Shown here piece by piece: positions 35,491 to 48,546 of a stretch of DNA of 64,000 nucleotides. Both the position numbers and the translations under genes were made by a program. Where the stretch lies: assembly GCA_003439945.1 (NCBI GenBank), contig QVRM01006615.1:124001-188000 (forward strand). Reading direction: 5' to 3'. A model generated the notes under the pieces. The model saw only the letters and a program-made list of their open reading frames with translations. It searched no databases and had not been told where the DNA came from. Numbering within the stretch: position 1 is the first letter of the stretch; each line of letters opens with the position of its first letter. The stretch is from Dermanyssus gallinae. Its lineage: Eukaryota > Arthropoda > Arachnida > Mesostigmata > Dermanyssidae.

Positions 35491-38488
35491 AAGATATTTG
35501 AATGCATATGTGTTTTGACGCAGTTGAAAGGGAACACATAGCGTCTAGGAATCTTCCAGCAAACATCTTACGAAGTCGCCCACAACGGAAGCCGCTGTCT
35601 TTTACGCTGACGATCATCAGATCGATAGGTTGGAACCCTCAATACTTTTCAGACGACCAATGCCATGACCAAACTACTGGTACTATCGGAGCGAGGGAGC
35701 TGAGTCTTCAACTTAACACGCGCAATTAATTATCATTACACATTAACTCTCACACATTGTTTTCTTTATTGACACTGCACTGAATGATCTTGTATGTGTT
35801 TTATAAAGTCGTCTAATATTTTGTTTATTTCTGCTTCCTGCGGCGTCTTTCTTTATAAAAAGAAATTAAACAAATATGCATATATTGCTAAAAACAAAAT
35901 AAATCAAGCAAGCCAAGCTGCAAAGTATTTGTAGAGTGGGCTAGCCCATTCGAATCGTACAGCGTTGAGGCGAACGTCGGAGTAGCGAAGAATGAACAGG
36001 CAGGCCGAAAAGCCACGCAGGCATAGTAAGGTGATGAATAATAAAGCAAAGTTGGCCAGTGCCACGTCGTGACGTCGGGCACGCAGGAATGTTAATTTCT
36101 AATTCGGTGTAGCGGCGCCACTACGACATGGAGCAGTAGACAAGATTCGACGGCGAGTAGACGTGACGAAGACGCTGCCCAGAAGCAGCCCGCCAATTGA
36201 GTGCGTCTGGGGCGCCGCCGGTAGCGTGGGAGGGTTTGGGAAATTCGATGAATACCCGCTTTAAAGTAAGTAGAGTCAGACGGAAATATGCTGCTGAGCT
36301 GCTGAGACACCGTCTGGAGAAGGAGGGTCAGCAAGCAGATCCTGTGCTGGACATACCCGCACAAGGAGGTGGCTGTCGAGCGAAGCGAGGGCGGTGCGGG
36401 CCGGAGCTGAGTTAGCCGAGTCACCCTCGGAATTTAAATAAATAGAAAAAAAAAACTTAAATTAAAGACCGATTCAGCGGGATTTCGTTTGCGTTTACGG
36501 TAGCGCTAAATCGGCGTTTTTATTTGACCTCTTACGACAACGTAATAGGCCGCCAGCTGAATCTTTTGACCTGGCGGTAAACGGCCGCCTGGTCAAAAGA
36601 TTCTGCCGGCCAGGCGAACGCCGACGCCATCTTAGCGACCGCCAGGCTATTTGGAGTTGAACCTCAGAAGACAGTGAACAGAAATACGGAGAGCTTACGA
36701 CAGCACTCCATTGGCCAATATGGGAGTTTTGCCGGCGAAACTGCTGTGCGGCCGAAAAGCAAAAAACAGACATTTGGTAGGGTGGAAAGGAGCGTTAGGG
36801 GTGAGAGCCGGAGTGGGGTACTAGACCGAGACCAGAAACGACAGGTCGGCCAGAAGCTATACGCGGACTGGGGACGCGCTGCCAAAAAGCACACAAGGGT
36901 TTGCTGGCCTGGAGCGGTGGGTACGACCATGCAAGCCTCACAACAGAGAAGAAAAAGACTCACAGTGTGAAAACCTCAGCAGAATGTGTGCGCGCTCGTT
37001 TATAGGCGGAACGAGACGGTCGAATTTAGCACTGCGAGCCACGCTTGGCTATGGATACAGACGACCGCGCAGATGCAAAGCGAGACGCTCTGACGCAGAC
37101 GGATGACGAGAAGGAACATAGGTAACCACTGTTTATGTAATTGAGAAGGATGATTTATCATCGTTGCCCTTGGGGTGCGAACCGAGGCCCGAATCGGGTA
37201 ATCGGATAGAGCCCACTTAAACGACTACGTAGTCAAGTCTACTACTTGTTTGTACCTCGTTCCCCCGCTTTTCCCCGGACTTGAACATAATTGGGAGCTT
37301 CGGCTTTCTCTACAGCTAGCTGCTGCTAAAGGCATCGGAACGGATGGTAAGCAAAACGGGAATGTCCATGAGAACAGAGACGTTTTTTTTTTACCGAAAC
37401 TGGGTCTGTAGTTATTATTTTCTTTGTGAGGAAACCCCTGGGCTTAATTACGAAAGAAGTATTCGTTTAGTCGTTGTTTTCTTTTGTAGCATCGTCGCAT
37501 GCGCACAGTGAATTTTAGGCATGGTGCATATGCATAATTTGGCTCTCTCAGCTGTACTCGTTATTTCTAGCATAGAAGGAGCGTTCTCTTTAAGCGTTTG
37601 CAGCCTCTGCCCCATTGCACGGCGTTCCTACGAATATGGGCATGCATTTTTATTATGTACAATATACTACGCAAACAATTAGCTTAAAAGACGCAAGAAC
37701 AATTCGCTTAAAAGATCCCCCAAAAATAATTTTCGCATGTGTGAAATTTTTTAGTGAAACATGGAGTTGTTCTTTAATCGTATTGTGCCTTTTTCGATCT
37801 GGTCCACCGGTAAAATTTTGCTTAGCGTTCACATATAAGAGGGTTATCCGCGGTATTTTTATTAACGATTCCTTAGACATCTATCTCCCAGTTTAAATGT
37901 GCCCCTAGAGAGGTGGACTCTAAGAGACCACTGTTATCAGTAGAGGTAGTTTTTGGACTTATTTGTTTTTGTTCAACATCCATGGCCGACCTTCTATAGC
38001 CCCACGTAGATCAATAATTGTAGGATGACTGACTCGGAAGGTTCCCTATTCTGCATACGACCTAGCAACGTCACACCTGTAAGTTTTCTTGAAATTTTGC
38101 ACATTTTCTTTTATGTGTACTTGTTGCCTCACCGATCGTCGTTCATTGTCTGGCTGATAAACTTCCATAGCCTTGCTATGGAGGAATATATATTATATTA
38201 CGTCTCTCTCAAACTATTATTAGGTTTGCAGAAATGTTATCTGGCTATGGTAAAAATCAGTTTGGGTAGCTGTACTGTTTCATTCGTGCACGAGCCACAA
38301 TATACTTGGTATTGGCGTGCTTGTCATAGCAGGCTACCCCAGCGCACAGCCAAGCAAACTCAATGATGTCGAACGTTCCAACCTTCGTCGCTGCCTTCGC
38401 GACTTTGCATTGCCACTTTTTCACGATCTGGTTCAAGTGGCTTTGTCATAGACATACGTAGCCTAAGTCGCAGCACCAATACGCTTGA
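35491..38488. other. No gene recognised
   Basis: GC-richer at 36.1-37.1 kb, where the 18-bp inverted repeat lies; AT-rich after 37.4 kb. Small overlapping frames on both strands give no domain. Confidence 0.45.
36560..36602. repeat. 18-bp inverted repeat with one mismatch
   Basis: AATCTTTTGACCTGGCGG (36560-36577) and CCGCCTGGTCAAAAGATT (36585-36602) with a 7-nt loop. Weaker pairing continues outward through CGCCAGCTG and CTGCCGGCC. It may be the core of a palindromic element. Confidence 0.85.
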
Positions 38489-38614
<126 letters not shown>

Positions 38615-38621
38615 ATATTGC

Positions 38622-39226
38622 GATGATTTATTAATCATATATATCTTATCATATTTTATGAACGGCCATAGTATACCTGAAGTGTCAATATACAAAGACC
38701 TAGGTGTTACATTTAATTGCCAAATGAAGTATACTTCCCATATTGCCGAAGTTGTAAAATCTGCGTCTCGGCTGTGCAATCTTATTCTTAGAGCGTTTAT
38801 CGGGCATGACCCAGCAATGTACATAAAACTGTATAATACGCTTGTTGTACCAAAGTGGACGTATTGTTCACACGTGTGGGCGCCTTTTTATAGAAAATAT
38901 GTAGAACTGCTCCAGCGAGTGCAGGATAAATTTGTCAAACGAGTCGCATGGCGCTGCAATGTAAGACGCAAGCGTCTCGTACTTCCAACCGTGAGCGAGT
39001 ACCAAATGAAAGTTGACGTGAGACTTTTTAAACGACTAATCCGGAGTAGTACATTTAGTACCTTTTTCACATTACGTCCAAATAATCTACGTAGAGGTGT
39101 GTCAGTTACTCCACCGGAAGTTGCTAATGTCGAAGTTGTGAATAACGCGTTTTGCGACGTGCCCATGAGTGTAAAGACTACTATGTGATTTTAACACCCC
39201 TTTTTCAATAAAGGAGACTTTGTATT
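38622..39226 (+). pseudogene. CR1-like LINE 3' fragment (thumb and C-terminus)
   Basis: The 5'-truncated copy starts just after a 120-bp (TA)n array. The frame 38658-39188 (176 aa) is uninterrupted: [15 protein letters not shown], then [64 protein letters not shown] and LRPNNLRRGVSVTPPEV. It ends at TGA 39186, and TTTTTCAATAAAGG follows at 39202. This is the post-catalytic region of a CR1/Jockey-type RT, and it is paralogous to 8158-9105. The tail GACTTTGTATTG runs straight into another (TA)n array (39228-39246). Intact in frame but lacking RT motifs, so no function is expected. Confidence 0.85.
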
Positions 39227-39227
39227 G

Positions 39228-39246
39228 TATATATATATATATATAT
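39228..39246. repeat. (TA)n tail of the CR1-like copy
   Basis: Directly follows AATAAAGGAGACTTTGTATTG; the opposite-strand LINE fragment resumes after it. Confidence 0.9.
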
Positions 39247-39600
39247 GTAACAAGCGCCGTGAATGATGTTACCATCAAGTAATTCCGAAGTCCCAAGTAT
39301 GCAAAAGAATTTACTAACTTAAATGGCTTTCCCAGAACAACAAATAACGTCGCTTGTAGCCACACGTTTTGCGCGGCCAATCGCCTTGGTTTTACGTGAG
39401 GATATCTCCAGTCCTTTTTCATGAGACACGCCTCTATCATGATGGTAATACGCGAGATGGCACCAATGTTACGATGAGCGAGAGCGATGTCATCAGTGTG
39501 CATTACTACCACGGAACAAGATCAGCAAGAAGCATCGTGAACGAAATCCCAACGTTCTGCAAAAACACAGAAGCCGCTCCTTCCCTCTTCCAAGTGCCTC
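39247..39600 (-). pseudogene. LINE RT fragment, same type as the 59-61 kb element
   Basis: Read on the minus strand, HTDDIALAHRNIGAISR (39500-39450) is followed by FKLVNSFAYLGLR (about 39330-39290). These pair with YVDDIVVAHHDIGAVKH and LKFVNTFRYMGLR of the LINE at 60.6-60.8 kb. The usual YxDD here reads HTDD. The match ends where the (TA)n array at 39228 begins, so the fragment is cut by the plus-strand CR1-like copy and its tail. Possible LINE-derived sequence continues to about 39800 on the minus strand, but it is too broken to assign. Confidence 0.6.
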
Positions 39601-41271
39601 CTTAGGAAATCGGTTCACATATGCATGAGGTTCTTTTTCTGCACGGGCCTCCTCTCGCCTAGCATGCCCGACCTTAAAGTCACGACAAAGTTCTATGTAG
39701 CACTTTCTTCAAGAGGCATAGTCCTGTATTCGCCTTGTGTAAAGCTGTAAGTCTTCTCTGGCCTTTGTTAGCCTCAGCAAGCCGAGCAGTTCTCTGTGCA
39801 ACTATAGGCAACAAGTTGGTATTTCTGGATAACATGTACGTTTAAACCACAGCCGAAATCTCCGCGGCCTGAACCTTCTCCACGTGAGTGCTCTCTGCGT
39901 CACTTGTTCGAGAGATCGACAACAGACATTTACACCACTTCTAACCACAACACTCTGGATATCGATTGAAAAAATTGCTATTTTTATTATAGTTGACGGG
40001 CTAGCTTCACCTGTGAGCGTTTCTGCTATTCCTGCCCTAGAGCAAGAATGTGTACTACAGCTAGTGCAGGCAGATGCATTCTTGCACTCCTGCCGCTATG
40101 ACAGATGTAGGTGAAGTCATTACGAGCGATAGCACACATTAAATTTACATCATCTCTAAGCTGGGAGAACTTCCTTTTTGTTGTCATTAGCTTCGTAATC
40201 AACTCTACAGTTAAAACTACCTCCGCTTGTTGTTGGAGCCCCAAGGTCAACACCCGAGAGTTCTGAAATACGACGTTTGTTACTTCTGCAGATTCAAAGG
40301 TCGTAGAAGGATAAAACACGGCAATGTTAACATTTCCGCACGAAAAAGTCATATAGTGTTTATTTTTTCTAATACACCGCCTAGAGGACAACAGTTGCGT
40401 AGATAGACAGAAAGTGATTCTACTAGTCTGCGCATTTCTCCAACAGGCATGACGGCCAACTGGTGAAACACTTGCATCTCATCGAAATGCGGTTCTTTCC
40501 GTTGGAACGACTCCATCAAGAGGGGGATATTTATTTCTCGAAACAAATAATCTGGCATTGAATTCATTGCCCTTTAAGGCCCTCACAGTTGTACTCTAGT
40601 ATTCGTCGAGGTATGTTTGCTTCTGAACACACCTCTGTATCACTCTATCCAGTCATTTTGAGGGTTGAGGACCATTCATAGCTGCAATGCTCTGCATAGC
40701 CATTTTCTCGTATAGGACGGCACCGTTCCCGCGACGACATTCGAGTATAAGGGCTAGTTGCAGTTACGTCGGTAACGGACCTACAGGATTGGTTCGCCGA
40801 CGAAGACGCTAACGTTGATGCAGTATTCAAATTGCATACAAGAGGTAAAGCGGTAAAAAGCGGTATTTTGCGTTGTATGAATAGTAATCAAACACTGATT
40901 AATTTTAGGTCGTCCTATTGTGGGCGAATAGAGGCGAAGTGGTGTTACGGAAGGGTGAGTCGAGGCACCTGAAATTTGAATATCGCGCGCTGATGATGAA
41001 GATGATCCTCGACTAATGTAACGCCGCCCACCTCGTGCGCTTTCTGGCCTCGGTACTGAATCGTAATAGTGGGCGAATTGCCATTTTGAGAGTCTTTATC
41101 TTTTTCGAAGCTTGGTCCGAGCTAGTGCCGTGCGACTCCCGATCTCGACGGCGGCCCGCCGAAGGCGACGTGCACGGAGTGACGAAGCAACTCTAGCATG
41201 GTGAGTGGACAAATGCCTGGCAGTGTGGATTCATTAGGAGAGTAACTACGACCTTCGTATCATATGTATGT

Positions 41272-41326
41272 ATATAAATAAATATATATACATATATATA
41301 TTAATATATATATATATATATATATA
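41272..41326. repeat. Imperfect (TA)n array
   Basis: TA repeat with several A and C interruptions. Confidence 0.9.
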
Positions 41327-41750
41327 GCGTGGCTTTGTCCAGTCCGGTTTCAGACAACAACGATGATAATAAATACGAATGGTGGTGTTCCTGTAAGCCC
41401 GCGCAATTCAAACGTGATCATTCTACGATTCGTGCAAACATTTTCATTTCGGGCACGCCAAACATTCCATTCATTCATTTAAATGTTTTTCAGAGTATGA
41501 TGTTTCTAATGTTTCCAAGAAGAATCTAGTATTTAATGGATATTGCAAGCGATACAACCAACAAAAGCTTTTTGTTAGTATTAAAAGCAGTAAAGTATTT
41601 CAGTTAGACGCTGTTTCGAATGAATAATTACAAACAAATGCCTGTTTTAGTCGTTGGAGTTCGTACTGGAAGCCAGTCGCAGGCAATAGCCAGATTTTTT
41701 ATTCCAATGCAATAATGAATTACTATTCAAAGACGCTTCGCTCGGCTGAT

Positions 41751-41754
<4 letters not shown>

Positions 41755-41806
<52 letters not shown>
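41755..41806. repeat. (TA)n array
   Basis: About 25 units. Confidence 0.95.
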
Positions 41807-41808
<2 letters not shown>

Positions 41809-42787
41809 GCTCGCTAAGATCTTCTCTGTTTTGTAATGCAATATTGCGATAACTCAACATGCATTCGTTCATTCATTGCGTCACCGCCACCTCAATTCTG
41901 TGCTGACGTCGTGCGACCATCCTGCTATGAGATTCGCGCCAGATGCTCGTTCGGGGATTGAGCCACAGAATCGATACAAGACTGACAACAGACGTGGGCG
42001 AATCTATTCCCGTTCGCGGTTTCCCGTTTCACCGGCGCCCATTCACCACACCACCGCCGAGAGAGGAGACTCCTCGCGTCAGGAGAGTCATCGTATTGTA
42101 CACATTCGTATTGTACAACGAGAGCGCCGAGACTGCGCCCACGACCTCCGCCCGACAAGGCCACCCAGAACGCAACCCGCCGTGGGCAATTTCTCCACCG
42201 CCGAAAGTAGATCACTTGTCCTGCCCCGCTTCTGCGACGCCCACGCTTACATCAATGCGTTCTTGCATACGGTGGGCGACTAACTGGAAGTCGTACTTCA
42301 GCTTGCCGACCCGCTAGAGGGCTTTGCTGGGGCCCAACATGCGCTAATCACCCGTCAGCATTTGACGACACTTGATTATGTCGAGTGTCATTGCTCTTTA
42401 CGCGGCTCCGCGTAAATAGTGGCAGACTGCTGTGTTGAGCCGTAACAATTTTTATCAAAATCTGTAAATATGTTTGTAGGTGTAGTGTCCACCACCCCCA
42501 TGACCGGCCGGCCGGCGACCGTTACGAGTTCGCCATTCTCTCGCTCAAGCAACACACGTCCTCTGCCTGGCTCGTGCCAACGACTACTGACTCATTTAGT
42601 CTCACGCCTGCTTATATACTCACAGATTGCCCGCGCATTTAGTGAGTTCCCGCGTCTTCGATAGCAGGGTGGCGGCATCTTCTATTTGGCGCCATGTATT
42701 TAGCTTGCTTCGGCATTGCCGCCAACCGACGATGTGTATGCACGCGCTGCTTAGCGAACACTGCTATCCTACAGTAGGTGTGTGTGT

Positions 42788-42955
42788 GTCTTTTTAACGC
42801 TCTAACGACAACCACATCTAGACGCTCGCAATGAGTGTCGTAAGATGTTCGTGTCAGGATAGCGTCTAAATGCACCAGTCGTCAGCACGTTCTCGTCACA
42901 CTGGACTTATGGGGGCTTTCTCCTGCAGAGGAATGTAGCAGCAATGTGAAATGTT
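42788..42955 (+). repeat. Dispersed repeat S, copy 1
   Basis: Shares TTTTTAACGCTCT, CGTCTAAATGCA, CGTTCTCGT, GGCTTTCTCCTGCAGAGG and ATGTAGCAGCA in the same order and spacing with 49895-50052. No function recognised. Confidence 0.65.
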
Positions 42956-44342
42956 GGGGATGCTCGTTTGGAAATAGGCATGTCGCACTGCAACTGATTC
43001 GCAAAGTTCTCGATACACATTTATTTCCTACCGTTCCTGTCAGCGAAGAGGATCGACGAAGAGAAGGAGAGGCCAAGAACAAATATCATTGATTGATGCT
43101 AGGCGATAGCGATAACGTACTGCTATTCAAAAACGGAGCTAGATTTCAGTGTCGCATTTGCAGCCAAACCGATAAGGCAGGGTATCTTTTTTTGTAAATT
43201 TTGTGGAAAATGTGGCCGTCACGAGCAAGGAAATGAGATTGCTGTGGCAAATACAGTGTGGCGGGCAAATATATGACCCATAAGTTGCCCTTACGCTAAG
43301 AATGGCAAATAAAGGTCATGAGGGTGGTTTACGGTAAAAAGCTACAGTATCGTCATGTCTTTGATATATTGTTTTTCAAAAAAGGGCTGCTGATTTCTCA
43401 AGTTGTATTCGCTTTAATATATCTGCAGGCGGATCCAAATACATGGTACCTTTTTGCGCGCAGTTTGCGCAAAATTCGTTAAACATTTTTGTGGTATGTA
43501 ATTAACAATAATCACAGCAATAACAACACATACACAATAAAAACTCAAAGCAAATTTATGCCAGGCAACAGTTCGATAAAAAGAACATGATAAAAAGCAA
43601 GCACTCTCGTCATCCGTTCAAGAAACCATCAGACTAAGTTTGAATTGAATGACATTAGCAAAAAAAATTCCGTAAACTCAATGATCAGAATTGTCATCAC
43701 ATCTAAGATTAATAGCAACAAAAATAACAACGACAACAGCAGCCAGGAAAGCAATTGATAAACATAACTGTGGTACCACACACTACAGCAGAATACTATC
43801 ATTATTAGCATTGCACACCTGTATTTGAACTGCGTCGTAACTCAGCCGAGCCCGAATGGGTACTCGAACACGCTGAATCCTTTAAACGGAGAAAATATTG
43901 TGACCTAGCTTAGAGACTCAACTTCGTACCTATCAACGTAAAGATAATGGGCCCGTTAGATGGGAAAATCAGGTCCAGGGAACTGACTTATTCATCAAGT
44001 ATTGGTCGAAAGCGATCCAGCGTTACAGATGAGATCGTTGCGGGGCGCAGCTTTTGGGTCAGATTCCGTGTTTGGTTGCCTGTTTAAGGGGGGAGAAGTC
44101 GGCTTGCATTGCAAGTGACGTGGACTGAACCCAACGTACGATGAAAATCTAGCAGACACTCTCATCCTACAATTTTTGTAGCACTTGAGGGATAGTGGTA
44201 ATTATTATTCATGTGAAATATGGCTGGATAAACTGACGATAAAGCTCTTCGAACACGCCTCAAGGCACGAGCGCCACCGGCGAGCGACGGCGACGAATAC
44301 GTTCTAAGCAACGTTTCCAACTACAGCAATACATTAATTGTG

Positions 44343-44402
<60 letters not shown>
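44343..44402. repeat. (TA)n array
   Basis: About 30 units. Confidence 0.95.
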
Positions 44403-44405
<3 letters not shown>

Positions 44406-44648
44406 TCTTTGCAACCGAGCTGGCAATCCCTTCTGGTATTATGGTACTCTTTTCGGTGGGGTTCGCTCGAGTTATTTTGGTTCGCCCATGCAATGAGCAG
44501 ACGGTGTCAAGACGGAGAGACTGCTGGGGTGTAAGACCCATCAATTGGGATTAAGTCGCCCAACCTAAAAGGGAAGCGTTCGTGTGTGCGCATAGAATGC
44601 CCCTCTGTCTTTGCTAGGATGCATTTCCCTGTTGGTAAGGTCGTTGAT

Positions 44649-44653
<5 letters not shown>

Positions 44654-44686
<33 letters not shown>
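44654..44686. repeat. (TA)n array after GATATTGTA
   Basis: About 16 units. The TATTGTATATA entry resembles the LINE tail junction at 39.22 kb. Confidence 0.9.
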
Positions 44687-44691
<5 letters not shown>

Positions 44692-45975
44692 TCTTTTAAT
44701 TTAAAATATTTATTTTCTTTTAATTAAGTACTTGATGATCCGTCGTGAAGTTGCCCGGTTAGCCTAAGAGTGCGCACTACCGCAGCGGTTATTTCAGATA
44801 CACACTACGCAAATTGTGCTTCACTAGGCACAGTGTCATACGTTAATTGTGGGTGGCATATAGCTATTTTCGATTACCGATTTAGACCGATCCACTAACC
44901 CGAACGAATAGATGTGAGGGGTGTTTATTTAGGCATCTGTGGTCCATACAATGGATAGCAGTAGCCACAGTAAATTTTAGCAGCAGCATCTCTTAGGTGG
45001 TAAGGAAGGATATTAGGAAAATTCTGCACTGAAAATATGTGGTGTGTTTTATATAAGCCAGGCTTATAACTGTATTGATTTATATTTTAAAAAAACGTAC
45101 GCTAGGCTTGGCGCCATGGCGAAGCAAGTAGATTTCGCCCGCAGGCATACCTAGACGGCACTTAAGGCATTAATAAAGTACTTTGTATCATGGACGCATT
45201 TTAACGTTAGATGAGTCCTTTGACTGGTGCCCCCAGAGGGCCCATATTTAATTAGATGATATATGACAATTCTGCCTAATTGCCTGAAGGTGAAACGGCC
45301 ACAGACCACGGCTCTGGATAGCTCTGAATCTTACTTGAATAACCTTGCCGCCGCTAATTACACTGCACAATGTGTAATACATTAAACAGTGTATGTAAAG
45401 GCAATATAAACATACACTTTTATACATCGACATAAACATTTGCTGAGTATTGGCTTGGACAACTGATTTTCTTATTTTGAAGACATCTCACTAAGTATCG
45501 CTTTTATTATATATTATGCATATATACGTTTTTCTTATGATTTAATAATAATGGTAGAAAATTCAGGCCAGTTTCTTTATAGAGTGGCATAAATTAGATA
45601 GAATGTAATAGATACCACTGGTGGTATAACTTCTACGACCGGTATTAATGGAAGCCGAAATGTTGGTGCATTTGAAAAATGCGGTCTGTAGCTCAGTGCA
45701 CGCAAATGATTGTGTCGGCTGCACTTTGCCTATTCCTTAATGAACTAATAATTATTCTGCTCAAAACGTGGCTCTCAGATTCTCACAGTGGTTCTCTTTC
45801 CCGAGACAATCGTCGTGGCGATCGTGAAATCGCGATCAGTAAACGCGGAGCGGTATCTTCTGCTGTGTTCTTCTGGAGAACGACTTTGGAACGCGCGGCA
45901 ACCGTAACTGCCGCATTCTATTATCAATTCAGTTTATTCACCATATCATTGGTAGTTACAAGTGGTTTGCATGTC

Positions 45976-46680
45976 TTATAATTCACTGTTACAACTAAGC
46001 AGGTATTTCACACGTTCCTGCAGTGATTGTGCGTCGATTGACGCGCATCGGGTCAAGTGGTAGCGGTTGATGTTATATTCTCCACAAAATTTGCACACAC
46101 ATTCGTCAATTTCATAACACGCTCCTTTTAGACATATATAATGGTGATAACCATGCCAGGTTATCCTACACAACAGTGTCCGATTTGTTTGTAGAGCCTT
46201 TTTCCACTTACCTGTGGAAAACGCTGGTCCCTCTGTATAGTTATGTATTACAAAATTAATATTCCTTTCTTCTCTAAACACTAGGTATTGGCCCAAGGCA
46301 TCTGCACTGAATGGTATTCCGTCAGATATGAGGTCCTCCGTAAAGGTTCTCTCTCGACACAGTTCTAACGCTAGTGTTGCCGATGCATTCCTAGGTAGTC
46401 CAAGTGCACGTTGTATAAAGCAGTTCTTAACTCGGTCGATGTTTTTGAGGTCTGTTAGCTTAAGGTGAGGCGCAATCACTTGTAAGCTATATCGAACTAT
46501 TGGTGCAATTTTTATTCTAAAAAGGTTGACGGCGATTTTTAGATCAGTGTCACGAAGTTCTCCAATAAGAATCGTAGCTGCCGTTGCTTTGGCCCGTTTT
46601 TCTTCTATGTGCCTTCCAAACGAGAGTCTTGAAGTTAGCGTCACTCCCAAGCATTCTATTATAGTGCGGCATCAATGACA
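45976..46680 (-). pseudogene. LINE ORF2 C-terminal part with CCHC zinc finger
   Basis: The frame 46650-45976 encodes 224 aa without interruption. It starts at the LGVTL motif just after RT motif C, continues through a thumb (FRIKIAPIVRYSLQVIAP, residues 44-61; CFIQRALGLP, 77-86), and ends with a C-terminal finger C186-x2-C189-x8-H198-x3-C202. Such a CCHC finger is typical of the C-terminus of several LINE ORF2 proteins and helps bind nucleic acid. Order and spacing match the 60.8-61.1 kb region, so the two are probably the same superfamily. Upstream the frame is lost by 46680, so palm and fingers are missing. A possible 3' end with AATAAACTG occurs on the minus strand near 45930. 5'-truncated and non-autonomous. 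Confidence 0.75.
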
Positions 46681-46808
46681 AATGACGACATCATCCTTTG
46701 CAGCAAACCACGGTCCCATGTTGTGTTCTACAACCTAATGTCTGGGACATCACGTTTAACCGTAACACGATAAGTAATAGGGTGGATGAGTAAGAGCTGA
46801 TGCTGTTT

Positions 46809-47046
46809 GGGTCGAGCCCGGTGGCGCGGTGGGTGCATTCGCGTGCGCCTCGCGACCGGATCAGACATATAGGCTTCGAGCCCCACCGTCACACATTTGT
46901 ATATATATGGGGTCTTACGAAGTCGTCTTACGAAGCAATGCGAAAGCAAACCCGTAGACATCCTGTTGGTTAATAGTTGAAAGGTTGAAAATAGAGCAAT
47001 CTGGTGCGACGCAATGTTAGTTAAACGGGTCAGCCCAAAAAAAGTT
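46809..47046 (+). mobile_element. SINE family 1 copy with expanded body
   Basis: The head GTCGAGCCCGGTGGCGCGG is at 46811 and the B-box part CTTCGAGCCCCACC at 46874. The middle is longer than in other copies (a duplicated CTTACGAAG near 46915-46934 and extra sequence at 46975-47025), and the end reads GGGTCAGCCCAAAAAAAG. Flanks TGATGCTGTTT (46798-46808) and TGGTGCTGTTT (47047-47057) form an 11-bp target duplication with one mismatch. Confidence 0.8.
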
Positions 47047-47810
47047 TGGTGCTGTTTAAGTTTTAACAAAAGGGAGCCTCGAATAACGAGTACGACCATA
47101 GTTTGGACCGAAGGACTGATGGCCTTTGTTAGAATACTCGGCGGCGACTAAGGGGCTGTCAAATGTTTCCTAATATGATCAGGAGACATGATCATACCCC
47201 CAGTTTAGAAGATGTGTTTGACAGATCTATGTGTGGTTTAAGCTGGATCAGACAAGGTTCAAATGATGAAACGAGAATCTAAATATCGGGAGATAAAATT
47301 CTCCTGCAAACACTACTTCCATTACTACGACCATTGCAACCAGTAATACGTTTGCAGTAAATGCAAAAGTTGAATAAAAATCATTAGACTGTATGCTGGC
47401 CCTGGTTTGAACTTTGAGTCTACACGCAGAGACTAAGACAACGAGCGCGTTCCGCTTAGCTTAGTTACCTTGTGCCAGCCGAGGCGATCGTGGTAGCGCA
47501 TAATTTGACCCACGCATTCATCCGATGACTATCATAATGATACCTTACGTAAAGTAACAAGTTTCTGATATGTGTGATATGCGTTTCACAGCCAATACGC
47601 ATCGAGTGTCATGGGACGAGATCAGTAATAGTTTAGTGCGACACGCAAATAGAATCACGACAAAAGACAGGCGACGAATTGGACTGCATGCATGCAGGCA
47701 GGCAGGACAGACAGGATTGACTAACAGCAGTGTTTTTTCTTCTTTTTTTCTTAATGGGGGGTTGGATGGTAATGCACCATCTCTTTTTACTGAGACATCT
47801 GTGCTTCCAG

Positions 47811-47981
47811 TTTTTTTTTCGATCATGGTCGATTTTTAATCCACTTCGGCATTCACCTTGTTAAAATTGAACCATGAAAACAAATTTAGGAGTGGCCGGT
47901 CTGGGTCTCGAACCCAGGCCTCCCAATTACAAGGCAAAGGCTTTTGCCACTAAGCCATCTTGCTCGGTCTTCCCCACGGTT
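47811..47981 (-). mobile_element. tRNA-derived SINE (family 2)
   Basis: On the minus strand the head GAGCAAGATGGCTTAGTGGC carries an A-box-like TGGCTTAGTGG. The T-arm CTGGG-TTCGAGA-CCCAG carries the B box. A body ending AATCGACCATGATCG and a short A tail follow. Flanking TTCCAGTT at 47805-47812 and 47982-47989 is a minimal target duplication. The acceptor stem does not pair (GAGCAAG against CGGCCACT), so this is not a working tRNA gene. Body sequence matches the copy at 34.9 kb. Confidence 0.8.
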
Positions 47982-48009
47982 TTCCAGTTCTGGAGGAATG
48001 TTTGCGCCT

Positions 48010-48186
48010 AAGAGCCTGGCGGCGTGGTGCATTCGCGTGCGCCTCGCGGCCAGAGGCGACACATAAATGCGCGGGGTCGATCCCCACCGTTGCGCATCTG
48101 CAACTATGGGGTCTGTCTTACGAAGCAATGCGAAAGTAAACCCGTGGAAGGTAAATGTTGGCTGAGGGTCAGCCTGAAAAGTTTTC
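48010..48186 (+). mobile_element. SINE family 1 copy
   Basis: Collinear with the 49.5- and 57.1-kb copies: GGCGGCGTGGTGCATTCGCG, the B-box-like GGGTCGATCCCC (48078) and the body end GGCTGAGGGTCAGCCTGAAA. It lies about 30 bp from the head of a family 2 SINE on the other strand (47811-47981), so the two are head-to-head. Confidence 0.8.
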
Positions 48187-48518
48187 AGACTCGAACAGGA
48201 AGGTACTCGTAAGCAGACGTAACAACACGCTAACCTCGGGCTCTGCCCCCCTTGCCCGCAAACAGGTCACAGACACCGGGGCAGGCGCGATAATTCGGAC
48301 CCAAAAACTCTACCCGGACATGAGACAATATAAGTCTCCGTTGGGGCAGAGCCATCAGATGTTTGCTTTGAGCTGTTGACACCGAAGCGTGTGGCAAGCG
48401 TGGCTTGTGCGACCAGCGAAATTTATGTACCGCCATGGTAGGCGATTGGCTTGCCGACGGGACGACGCAACCGCTTGTACACTGTAGTAAGTGTCCGGTC
48501 TGGGCCCTGGGGAGGTAT

Positions 48519-48546
48519 GTACTACTACTACTACTACTACTACTAC
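48519..48546. repeat. (TAC)n array
   Basis: About nine TAC units. Confidence 0.9.

Larger units (their letters stand above)
39801..45880. other. No gene recognised
   Basis: Contains (TA)n arrays, repeat S copy 1 and a GC-richer block at 41.9-42.3 kb. CATTAATAAAGTACTTTGTATC at 45168-45189 resembles a CR1-like 3' end, but no coding match lies upstream. Confidence 0.45.

Noticed and set aside
46728..47099. 123-codon minus-strand frame
   Set aside because: It is the antisense of a SINE copy.
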